Assembly: GCA_012032555.1 (NCBI GenBank) | Contig: JAAUSR010000002.1 | Span: forward strand, 62,001-126,000 | DNA from: Thioploca sp. | GTDB lineage: Bacteria; Pseudomonadota; Gammaproteobacteria; Beggiatoales; Beggiatoaceae | Length of the DNA: 64,000 nt | Direction of reading: 5' to 3' | Shown here: in pieces, positions 27,137 to 36,200 of the stretch | How the letters are laid out: each line of letters begins with the position of its first letter | How positions within the stretch are numbered: the first letter of the stretch is position 1 | Position numbers and translations under genes: made by a program | Notes under the pieces: model-generated | Told to the model about the DNA's origin: nothing | Seen by the model: the letters and a program-made list of their open reading frames with translations, nothing else | The model's database searches: none

Positions 27137-28486
27137 TTAGTTTTTACGCCATACTTTCATCACATTGGTTAAATTATCAATTTTAGCTAACAAGCGGCTA
27201 AGTTGTTCAACATTGAACACTTCAAGAGTAAACATCATTTTAACGTTGTTATCCATTTTATTAGTATAAGTATGTGTGGTAATAATATTGACCTTTTCGC
27301 TAGTGGCAATATTACAAATATCGCGTAGTAATCCGATGCGATCATAAGCACTGATCTCAATATCAACTGGGTAAACTAAATTCCGTTCTTCTAAAGGCTC
27401 ACTCCATTCGACTTCAATAAGACGTTGGTTGCCTTCATCTTGCCAACGTAACGCATTGGAACAATCGCGTCGATGTACGACTACACCACGTCCGGTCGTA
27501 ATATAACCTACGATGGGATCATAAGGCACCGGTCGACAACAACGAGCTGTTTGAGTTAATAAACCACCAACACCTTTGATATAAATACCACCTTTACTTC
27601 GGCTTGATTCAACGATAACTGGAATAATTTGACTATCTGTATGAAAAACTTGCTCATTAAAAGTAACGGTCATTTGAGTAGTCGTCATATCTCCACGCCC
27701 CAGTGCCGCTAATAATTCATCAACCGATTTAAAGCGAAATTTTTGCGCTAATTGTTCTAAATTACAATTCTTGATGTTGAGGCGACGTAATAATCGTTCT
27801 AATAACACTCGTCCTTCACTGATATGCTGTCGGAGATCTTGTTTTTTTAACCATTGTCTCACTTTAGCGCGAGCACGTGAGGTTTTAAGGTAACCCGCTT
27901 GCGTTAATAGCCAGTCACGGCTAGGTTTTTCCTCGTTAGAAGTTAAAATTTCCACTTGGTCACCGTTCTTCAGCGCGTAAGTAAGCGGAACAACACGATT
28001 ATTAATTTTAGCACCTCGACAACAGTGTCCTAATTTGGTATGAATCGAATAAGCAAAATCGAGAGGTGTGGAACCTTGTTGTAAATCAATCACTTGACCG
28101 GTAGGGGAAAATACATAAACTCGATCTTCAATAATCTCTGATTTGAATCGATCCAATAATTCATTGGGATCACCTTCTTCTTCTTTTCCTGATTGTAAAA
28201 TCTGTCGCAACCAAGCGATTTTTTTCTCAAAGTTTTTATCGAGGTTGCTGCCTTCTTCTTTATAACGCCAATGGGAAGCAATCCCTAATTCAGCATGATG
28301 ATGCATTTCATGAGTCCGAATTTGCACCTCAAAAATTTTTTGTTCTGGGCCGACGACAGCGGTATGTAACGATTGATAATTATTACTTTTGGGATTAGCG
28401 ATATAATCATCAAATTCACCACGTATTGGTTGCCATTTAGTATGAATGATACCTAAAGCAGTATAACATTCACTCACGGTATTCAC
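27137..28486 (-). CDS. relA: RelA (p)ppGpp synthetase, C-terminal part (frameshifted gene)
   Basis: This frame holds the end of the synthetase domain (GEFDDYIANPKSNNYQSLHT, VQIRTHEMHHHAELGIASHW), the TGS domain (VYVFSPTGQVIDLQQGSTPL), helical and zinc-finger-like regions (ARCCRPVPYDPIVGYITTGRG, VHRRDC) and a C-terminal ACT domain. The EFDD motif is the acidic signature of monofunctional RelA rather than bifunctional SpoT/Rel. The protein continues the frame at 28486-29349. Inserting one T in the T3 run (minus strand; 28523-28525) yields GLTFNQIFDVRAIRVLVNTV and one protein of about 737 residues. RelA is the ribosome-associated stringent-response enzyme that makes ppGpp when uncharged tRNA enters the A site. 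Confidence 0.9.
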   Translation of the reverse strand: MNTVSECYTALGIIHTKWQPIRGEFDDYIANPKSNNYQSLHTAVVGPEQKIFEVQIRTHEMHHHAELGIASHWRYKEEGSNLDKNFEKKIAWLRQILQSGKEEEGDPNELLDRFKSEIIEDRVYVFSPTGQVIDLQQGSTPLDFAYSIHTKLGHCCRGAKINNRVVPLTYALKNGDQVEILTSNEEKPSRDWLLTQAGYLKTSRARAKVRQWLKKQDLRQHISEGRVLLERLLRRLNIKNCNLEQLAQKFRFKSVDELLAALGRGDMTTTQMTVTFNEQVFHTDSQIIPVIVESSRSKGGIYIKGVGGLLTQTARCCRPVPYDPIVGYITTGRGVVVHRRDCSNALRWQDEGNQRLIEVEWSEPLEERNLVYPVDIEISAYDRIGLLRDICNIATSEKVNIITTHTYTNKMDNNVKMMFTLEVFNVEQLSRLLAKIDNLTNVMKVWRKN

Positions 28487-29349
28487 TAAAACTCGGATGG
28501 CCCTAACATCAAATATTTGATTAAAGTCAATCCTTTACGTTGCATTTTTCGCCAAATACTATAAATATGCTTAGGACGACCAGAAACCTCGGCATGAATG
28601 CCAGTCCGTTGCAGTGCCCCGGATAAAATTTTCACCACTTTTTGGATATAATTTTCTCGATCAATCCGGCGTTCATCTAGTAATTGCGCCATGTGTTGAT
28701 AAGTTTCTGGTTCCAAATAACGTAGTGATAAATCTTCTAATTCCCATTTGATTTGCCAAATACCAAGGCGATTAGCGAGCGGTGCGAATAAATCTAAGGT
28801 TTCACCAGACATACGTCGGCGTTTTTCTACCGGTAAGTAACGTAATACCCGCATGTCATGTAGTCTATCTGCTAACTTAATTAAGATGACTCGAACATCT
28901 TCTGCCATAGCTAATAGCATTTTACGTAGGCTTTCAGTTTGGTTTTCTGTTTCGACTCGTTTCGGTGATTGTTCATGAAGATTTTCAATCAATCTCATTC
29001 GAGCGACACCATCTACTAATCGCATTACCACGGGATTAAAACGTTTCTCTACTTCACTAAGAGTCAGCTGTTTGGTTTCAACACATTCATGTAACAAAGC
29101 CGCAACTAATACATCGGTATCTAAGCCTAATTGGGCTAAAATATCAGTCACATTCACCACATGAATAAGATAAGTTTCTCCAGAAGTCCGGTTTTGAGTT
29201 TGATGAATAGCTTGTATTAGGGAGTAAGCATCAATAATAGCTTGCTTATCGTTAACGGGATAGTTTTCAGTAATACGTTCTATCCAAGCATCTAAAGCAA
29301 TCGGACTTTCAGTACTAGAAATCAATAGTGGATTAGTAGTATTAACCAT
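28486..29349 (-). CDS. relA: RelA, N-terminal pseudo-hydrolase and start of synthetase
   Basis: The 5' part of relA, from ATG 29349. It contains the HD-type hydrolase region (YLIHVVNVTDILAQLGLDTD, LVAALLHECVE, LADRLHDMRVLR) and the start of the synthetase domain (GRPKHIYSIWRKMQRKGL). Where active hydrolases carry HD and ED pairs, this protein has HE and ET in ALLHECVETK, so the hydrolase is probably inactive, as in RelA. The last residues before the stop at 28486 (LIKYLMLGPSEF) are frameshift product. The gene reads away from the intergenic region containing the MITE-like element. Confidence 0.88.
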   Translation of the reverse strand: MVNTTNPLLISSTESPIALDAWIERITENYPVNDKQAIIDAYSLIQAIHQTQNRTSGETYLIHVVNVTDILAQLGLDTDVLVAALLHECVETKQLTLSEVEKRFNPVVMRLVDGVARMRLIENLHEQSPKRVETENQTESLRKMLLAMAEDVRVILIKLADRLHDMRVLRYLPVEKRRRMSGETLDLFAPLANRLGIWQIKWELEDLSLRYLEPETYQHMAQLLDERRIDRENYIQKVVKILSGALQRTGIHAEVSGRPKHIYSIWRKMQRKGLTLIKYLMLGPSEF

Positions 29350-30072
29350 AAAACGATACGAATTGCTTGATGAAAGGTAACCATTGGGGGGAAAACTTAA
29401 ATGGGTGGCTCACACAGTTCATAATTAGGAATAGGTCAATTAGGGTTTAAAATTATTAGAGATAGTTTTATCCGTAGCTATAACGCCAATGAAATTTAAA
29501 TGACTACTAAACCATAATAACTACTAGATGGTAAAAAATATAACAAACTTTAAAATTAATCATGCCTGTCAAAATGGGCTTTATTTTTTTACCATTTCAT
29601 ATTATACAATTAAATTGAAACAACTTAAGCCAATAGTTCGGACACTTTTTTCTAAGTCATTGATTTTATATGATACGACTTAAATGGTAACTCATTGATA
29701 AAATTATGTATTCTTAAAAACTGTCCGAAGTATTGTTAAGCTATCATAGGAAATATCAAGATGAGGGACATTCTGATTGCGAGAGGTGATATTGATGTTA
29801 ATAAACCAAATTATTATATAATAATAATAGCATTTACTCACCACAATATTTTCGGATTTGATTACCAGCGGTGGCTTCGTTAATTCTAAATTGACTAGCC
29901 ATTAGAAATTAAAATGAACTGAACTGATGAGAGATAATTCGATGCATCAGTAGTTTAAAGTCTTTTATAATCAAAGGAAAGTTTGACCTGTTCAAGAGTT
30001 GCTTTTAATGATTTTGCTGGTATGCCAAGTAATAAAAATGATAAACTGCTAAGTTCATTAAGGAGTTATATT
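29350..30072. other. Divergent intergenic region between relA and the NB-ARC gene
   Basis: This AT-rich region must hold the divergent promoters. It contains the 105-bp inverted-repeat element at 29631-29735. A plus-strand frame open from 29983 runs into the NB-ARC gene, but the real start is judged to be 30073. Otherwise nothing convincing is seen. Confidence 0.5.
29631..29735. mobile_element. MITE-like element with 20-bp terminal inverted repeats and 6-bp TSD
   Basis: The left end 29631-29650 reads CAATAGTTCGGACACTTTTT. The right end, read on the other strand from 29735, is CAATACTTCGGACAGTTTTT; the two differ at two positions. The element is flanked on both sides by TTAAGC (29625-29630 and 29736-29741), as expected of a target-site duplication. 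The 105-bp interior has no coding capacity. It is a non-autonomous element probably mobilised by an unlinked transposase; I cannot name the family. Confidence 0.7.
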
Positions 30073-31746
30073 ATGTCTTCAGAGTATACTTTGGAACAAG
30101 AAATTACTTTACTTGAACAGGATTACATTCTCTTAACCGAACTCCAAATAGAACTTCAACAACGCTTAGTCACAGAAAAAGAAAACCGACTTGTCTTACA
30201 ACAAAAAATCGCTGATAATGATAAAGAAATCAATGAAATTAAGCAGAAATTAGAACAATTTAAAGCTGAAGCTGGATTAGTACCCCATCAAACGTCAACT
30301 TTACCACCAGCCGATTTACATCAGGTGCCGGATTTACCGGCCTATTTAGTCATTAATTTACCGCTTTTCAATGAACTTAAAGCGAAATTAGTTATAAAAC
30401 CCAGCTTAGCAGAAATTTCTGAGGGTCAAAAAAGCCCGTTATTAATTCAATCTCCCAGTGGTATGGGGAAATCCGTTATTGCTGCTGTTTTAGCCCATGA
30501 CACGGCTATTCGTCGCACTTTTAGCGATGGCATCTTTTGGGTCCATTTAGGTCAACATTCTGATTTGATCAGTTGTCAAATGGCACTTATTCACGCTCTA
30601 GGAGAAGAAGTCAAACATTTTCTTAATCCTCGGTCGGGAACAGAACGACTACGCCAACTGTGTGCTAAACGAAATTGTTTATTAATTTTAGATGATGTAT
30701 GGGATGTGGATGAAGTGTTAGCTTTTAATGGATTAGGAAAGTATTGTCAGTTAGTTATCACGACTTGTGATAATACTTTGCTAGAATTCCTGTCCCGAAG
30801 TATACCCAGTATTCAAGGGTATGTGCTAACCGCGCTAGCCGAAGAACCGGCTATCCAATTTTTTTTGAATTGTACCGGTGGGCAACATTTAAATCCGGTA
30901 CCAATAGAAGTTAATGCGATAGCACGAGCTTGTGATTACTTGCCACTAGCACTCAAGTTGATAGCTGCGTTAGCCAGTAACCAACCGATATCTGTTTGGA
31001 AAACGTTAGTGGATAGTTTACAAAATGCAACTACCAATGAATTTCCAGACACCCATCCACGAACCTTGATGCAAGCCATGCAACTGAATGTAGATGCCCT
31101 TGGAGAACAAAGTGAATATTATCTCACTTTAGCTGTATTTGTTAATTATTCGGCCATTCCTCAGAAAACGGTAGTCATGTTATGGCAATATCTTTACCAT
31201 CTTTCTGCTGATCAAGCCGATACGCTTATTAGAAAATTAGTTATCCGGGGATTACTTCAAGTTGAAACCGTTTTATCTCAGCAATACCTTGGGTTACACG
31301 CTTTTCAATATGATTATCTATATACTTCTGCAGAGGTAGAAAAATTGCACCATCATTTATTAGCCGCTTATCGTCGTCATTGTCCCCATGGCTGGTCGAA
31401 TGGCCCTAATGATGGTTATTTTTTCGAGTATTTGTGCATTCATCTCCTCGCAGCGGAACGTACCACCGAACTGAAGTCTTTATTGCTTGATTTTGATTGG
31501 TTATATATTAAATTACAAAAATGTCCTTTACATCAATTACTAAATGATTATGATTTATTACCGGATCCGGAACTACAAACAATAAAAAAAGTGTTATCTC
31601 AATGGGTTAATGGTTTACAACCGGATCGTGAACAATTAGCTAACTATTTGCTTAGCCAATTAGCTGATCAAACTGCATCAGAGATACAAAAATTATTAAA
31701 TCAGCTCAAAGAAATATCTTCAGAATGGCAGCCACCTCTGAGCTAA
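30073..31746 (+). CDS. NB-ARC (STAND) ATPase with N-terminal coiled coil
   Basis: ATG 30073 is preceded by AAGGAGT at good spacing, so the in-frame upstream extension to 29983 is discounted. The 557-residue protein starts with a strong coiled coil (about residues 1-75, heptads with EKENRLVLQQKIADNDKE). An NB-ARC domain follows: P-loop SPSGMGKSVIAAV, Walker B CLLILDDVWD, LVITTC sensor and YLPLALKLIAAL (the GLPLA-type motif). A winged-helix and helical C-terminal region completes it; there is no WD40 or TPR array. NB-ARC ATPases are signal-dependent switches in apoptosis, plant immunity and bacterial antiphage defence (Avs/nSTAND-like). No effector domain is recognisable, so the effector may be the coiled coil's partner or the next gene product at 31822. 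Confidence 0.85.
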   Translation: MSSEYTLEQEITLLEQDYILLTELQIELQQRLVTEKENRLVLQQKIADNDKEINEIKQKLEQFKAEAGLVPHQTSTLPPADLHQVPDLPAYLVINLPLFNELKAKLVIKPSLAEISEGQKSPLLIQSPSGMGKSVIAAVLAHDTAIRRTFSDGIFWVHLGQHSDLISCQMALIHALGEEVKHFLNPRSGTERLRQLCAKRNCLLILDDVWDVDEVLAFNGLGKYCQLVITTCDNTLLEFLSRSIPSIQGYVLTALAEEPAIQFFLNCTGGQHLNPVPIEVNAIARACDYLPLALKLIAALASNQPISVWKTLVDSLQNATTNEFPDTHPRTLMQAMQLNVDALGEQSEYYLTLAVFVNYSAIPQKTVVMLWQYLYHLSADQADTLIRKLVIRGLLQVETVLSQQYLGLHAFQYDYLYTSAEVEKLHHHLLAAYRRHCPHGWSNGPNDGYFFEYLCIHLLAAERTTELKSLLLDFDWLYIKLQKCPLHQLLNDYDLLPDPELQTIKKVLSQWVNGLQPDREQLANYLLSQLADQTASEIQKLLNQLKEISSEWQPPLS

Positions 31747-31821
31747 ATAATACGGGTTGCCCCAGCAATTTTTTCTTAAAAATCTGGTATTAGAAGGCAT
31801 GAGTTATGCCTTGAACTTTTT

Positions 31822-32946
31822 ATGCGTCAGAAACCCCTAAGAATTCCCAAAGCTCGTAATAATGCTGCACATGCCTCTCTCCAAAGCTATTTTGACAGAA
31901 TTTCTCACAGCTTGGAAGACCGGTTAAGTGAGTATGTGCAAATGAAAAAATACGTCCGAATTTATGGAGAATCTAAGAAACTATTGGAAATTGAAAAAGC
32001 AGTTAATATTGCAGCTGGTAGTATCTATGAAATCAATATTGATAAAAGGTTTGATACACATTCTATGAAACAATTGCTCAAGCTATTAGAAGAAAAAACT
32101 AAGGAATTAACCGGATTAATACGAAATAAGCCAAAATCACTACAATTTAAATTTGTTCACCAAGTTATTAAAAGTATTCATATCGTTATGAATAATTTGA
32201 TTCAAATTAATAAAAATATTAATCGCGTCAATGAATTGATTCCAATCATTAAAGCACTTCTTAAAATGCCTGATAAAGAAAGTAATTATGATAATAACGC
32301 TGTTCTTATAGAAATTAATAATGCTTTATCCATTAGTATTACTGAACCCAATCTAACTGAAATTAAAAATGGCTTAGCTAGGGAACGAATTGATTTAGCG
32401 CAATATGATGCTCGATTGTTGTTCGAACATATGAACGATGTCAGTGATAAATTGATTGGCTTACTTAATGATAAACTATTGCTTATTATTGGAATATCTG
32501 AATTTCTCATAGCGGGTGTAGATGATGATGGTGCTAATGACGTCACGGCTACGCAAAGATTACCTGATGAACTGAGAGTGTTATTTTTAGCTTCTAGTTT
32601 GTTTGATATTATCTATCGAATTAAACAAATCAGAGAAAATATTAAAGGTATTTTTAATAATATTAAACTTTGTTTGCAAATTATGAATAGTGAACGATTA
32701 GAAATACAGTATCAAGGCGCTTTAAAAGGAGGAAATTCAAGTGTATATGAGCTACTGTCAAGTAATACACCACGTCTGTTGCAAAGAATTAAAAAAGCCA
32801 TTATTGAAACTGCTCCAGGCTTTGATGCTTTAGAGTTAAAATTAAAAATAGATACTCTGGATCTTAACACGATAATTAGAATGACCTATGGATTAATTTA
32901 TGAAAAGGCTAATAAGGTATGGGAAAATCCTTATGAAATGGAATAA
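31822..32946 (+). CDS. Helical hypothetical protein downstream of the NB-ARC gene
   Basis: I do not recognise this 374-residue protein. It is rich in Lys, Ile, Leu and Asn, predicted almost entirely alpha-helical, with long amphipathic stretches (for example FVHQVIKSIHIVMNNLIQIN) and no signal peptide or clear membrane segment. It begins 75 bases after the NB-ARC gene in the same direction; between them is a short stem (TTGC-CCCA-GCAA) followed by T6 at about 31755-31775, possibly a weak terminator. It may be the partner or effector of the NB-ARC ATPase, but that is inference from position only. No Shine-Dalgarno is evident at ATG 31822. Confidence 0.6.
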   Translation: MRQKPLRIPKARNNAAHASLQSYFDRISHSLEDRLSEYVQMKKYVRIYGESKKLLEIEKAVNIAAGSIYEINIDKRFDTHSMKQLLKLLEEKTKELTGLIRNKPKSLQFKFVHQVIKSIHIVMNNLIQINKNINRVNELIPIIKALLKMPDKESNYDNNAVLIEINNALSISITEPNLTEIKNGLARERIDLAQYDARLLFEHMNDVSDKLIGLLNDKLLLIIGISEFLIAGVDDDGANDVTATQRLPDELRVLFLASSLFDIIYRIKQIRENIKGIFNNIKLCLQIMNSERLEIQYQGALKGGNSSVYELLSSNTPRLLQRIKKAIIETAPGFDALELKLKIDTLDLNTIIRMTYGLIYEKANKVWENPYEME

Positions 32947-32993
32947 TTATATCAGCACCAACTATTAACATCTCAGCAAATACGGAGATTACT

Positions 32994-33251
32994 TTAAAAA
33001 AACAGTTGTAAAAAGTGATAAATAAGAGCCGAAACGAAATAATGCGTGGTTTCATACGGCAAAATACCTGATAATGTTATTTTATGGTTTAAACTATCCC
33101 AATCATCAGATTGTAATTCTATCGAATGACTTTGGATCGAGGTTAAAGATAAGTCCGGTAGGGTGAGCGAAATGCTATTAGCATGGTTACAGAACGAACA
33201 GAGTATTTTGCCCACCATCAAGCCAGTATGAGTCAGGAAAGTAATGGGCAA
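32994..33251 (-). CDS. Small hypothetical protein after the hybrid kinase gene
   Basis: An 85-residue frame with a TTG start at 33251, seven bases after the stop of the histidine kinase gene on the same strand. It contains a Cys pair (ILCSFCNHA), a Leu/Ser-rich segment (SLTLPDLSLTSIQ) and an aromatic C-terminus (YFVSALIYHFLQLFF). Composition looks protein-like and the tight spacing suggests translational coupling with the kinase. No family is recognised, and it could be a remnant of a longer gene. Confidence 0.4.
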   Translation of the reverse strand: MPITFLTHTGLMVGKILCSFCNHANSISLTLPDLSLTSIQSHSIELQSDDWDSLNHKITLSGILPYETTHYFVSALIYHFLQLFF

Positions 33252-33257
33252 TGCGCT

Positions 33258-36200
33258 TTACCGATATAACCAAACTCGCATCAGTGAAATTAATTTATTC
33301 GTATCGACCGGTTTTGATAAATAGTCATTCGCACCAGCTTCAATACATTTGGCTCTATCACCCCTCATTGCTTTAGCCGTTAACGCAATGAGCGGTAGTT
33401 TACGAAACTGTGGTTGTAAGCGAATCTGGCGCATAGCCTCGTAGCCATCCATTTCTGGCATCATAATATCCATTAAGATGATATCGACCGATGGTCCTTT
33501 GGCTAACAATTCTAAAGCTTCTTTACCATCTTTCGCTACAGTCACTTCCATCCCATGATTCTCTAAAATACTCGCTAAAGCAAAGAGGTTACGCATGTCA
33601 TCGTCAACGATTAACACTTTTTTGGTCTTTAAAATAGCCGTTTTGTCATGCATCATTTGCAACATGGTGCGTTTTTCTGGAGTTAAGTTGGCTTCCACTT
33701 GATGCAGGAATAAAGTTGTTTCTTCTAAGAGCCGTTCTGGCGAATAGACTGCTTTAACTGTCAATTGCTTAGTAGTCCGTTGTAAAATAGTTTCTTCTTC
33801 TTCAGTGAGTTCACGGTTCGCATAGATGATAACCGGGAATTGAGTAAGTGGATGATCTTTGTTGACGTGATCGAGTAACTTAATTCCAGTATGTTGTTCT
33901 AGATCCACATCGAGAATAATACAATCATAGGAATTATTGGATTGTAAATACTGTTCCGCTGCTAATCGAGTTGTCGCTAAAGTGGTTTGCACTTGATCAC
34001 TATTGACTAATTCTAAGATCTGCTGTTGATGAGCGTCGTGGTCAGTTATGATTAAAAGAGTTTTCACTGTTTGCGTTAAAAAATGTTCGATTTTCTTAAA
34101 AGCATTACCCAGTTGCGCCATATTAACTGGTTTGAGTAAATAACCAATCGCTCCCATTCGTTTTGCTTCTAAGACATGGTCAGAAGCGGACATGAAATGA
34201 ACCGGAATATGCCGCACATGAGGATTATCTTTTAAGCGTTCCATCACTGTCCAACCGTCTATTTGCGGTAAACCGACATCGAGGATGATCGCCTGAGGTT
34301 GATATTGTTCGGCGAGTTCCAGACCGTTTTTACCATCACCCGCTACTAAACACTTAAAACGCTTTTCCCGACTTAATTCCATTAAGATGCGTGCAAATTT
34401 ACGGTCATCTTCAATAATTAAAATAGTTTTATCTCCAAGTTTAATCTGATCTCTATCATCTTCTAATGGTTTATTCGCTGGCTGGTCCTCTAAAATAGTC
34501 GCGGTAGTTGGATTATCAGTTTTCTGCTGAGCCGGTGTTGTTGCAGCTACTTGAGGGAAATTACCCCATGTTTCTGGTAATGGCGTAGTTGGTGGTGTTT
34601 CAGGAAGATAAAGGGTGAAGATACTGCCTTTACCTTCTTCACTTTGTAAGTATATTTCACCACCTAGCCGACGGGCTAATTGTCGCGAAATGGATAAACC
34701 TAAGCCGGTTCCACCATAACGACGACTGGTGGTGCCATCTGCCTGTTGGAATGCTTCAAAGATAACTTGTTGTTTATCTTTAGGAATACCAATTCCGCTA
34801 TCCACTACACTAAATGCAATCATCTGACCGGCATCCAAGCCTAAGTTGGATAGATCTTCCGTAGGGCGTTTAATATCAAGTTTGACTTCCCCCTGAGAGG
34901 TGAATTTAAAGGCATTAGAAAGCAGATTATTAATAATTTGTTTGAGACGATGGGCGTCAGTATGGAGACTTTGGGGTAAATTGTTCGCTGAGTTGACTGT
35001 AAAAGTAATCTCTTTGTTCTGGGCTAAGGGCTGGAATTTCTGCTCGATGGTTTTGATTAATTCTGGTAAGGAGACCGCTTCAATTTGCACCTCGATTTTA
35101 CCCGCTTCAACTTTGGATAGATCGAGAATTTCATTGATAAGCGTGAGCAAGTCTGAGCCAGCACTGTGAATCGTTTGTGCATATTCCACCTGTTTGTCAT
35201 CTAAGTTGCCGTGCTTATTATCTGCCAATAATTGGGACAGAATAAGTAAACTGTTCAAAGGCGTCCGTAATTCATGGGACATGTTGGCGAGAAATTCTGA
35301 TTTATATTTACTAGCTAACTCTAATTCTTTGGCTTTGGTTTCAATAGCGGTTCGGGCTTTTTCAACCTCGGCTTTCGCTTGTTCCAGTGCGAAATTTTTA
35401 TCTTGAATCGCACCTTTTTGCAGTTCTAGTTCTTTGGTTCGTTCAAATAATTCGTCATTTTTTTGTTGAAGTTCTTCTTGTTGGGTTTGTAATTCTTCCG
35501 ATTGCGTTTGTAATTCTTCGGATTGGGTTTGTAATTCTTCATTACTTTGTTGTAATTCCGCTTGTTTAAGCTGCATTTCTTGGGCTTGTTGCTGGGTGAG
35601 CCGTAGTAATTGTTCCATTTGAGTGCGCGATTCGGCGGTATTTATCGCAATGCCAATAGTAGGTACGGCTTGTTCCAAAAATTCTTGTTGAACGGTGGTT
35701 ATGGGGTCCGTAGAACCTAATTCGAGAACACCAATAATGGTATTTTCATAGAGGATAGGCAGTAAAATGATGTAACGAGGTGATGCCATTGCTAAACCCG
35801 ACTGAATAATATGAGGACTTTCTTCTGGGGTGTGAGTTCGCACTATAGTTCGTTTTTCCCGAGCGACTTCACCAATCAATCCTTCTCCGAGTTGGAATTT
35901 ATCTGAGACTGATTTATCGGCAGTATAAGCATAGCTAGCGATGACTTGTAAGTAAGCGGCTTGCTCAGCCTGCTGGGGTTGTTTCAGCAAATAAAACAAA
36001 CCGACTTGGGCTTTTAAATAATTAGTTAAAAAGGCAATCGTGTTTTTAGCTAAGGTAATAACCTCTTGATCGCCTCTAATTTGATCATTTAATTGCGTGA
36101 TTCCGGTTTTCAGCCAATCTTGTAGGGCATTTTGTTGGGTAGCTTCACCTAATTTAAAATTCGCACTTTCTAAAGCCACTTTAATTTGAACTAAATCACC

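Noticed and set aside
29983-30072. N-terminal extension of the NB-ARC protein from an ATG at 29983
   Set aside because: A clear AAGGAGT precedes the internal ATG 30073, while the upstream start has no such signal and the extension has no domain features.
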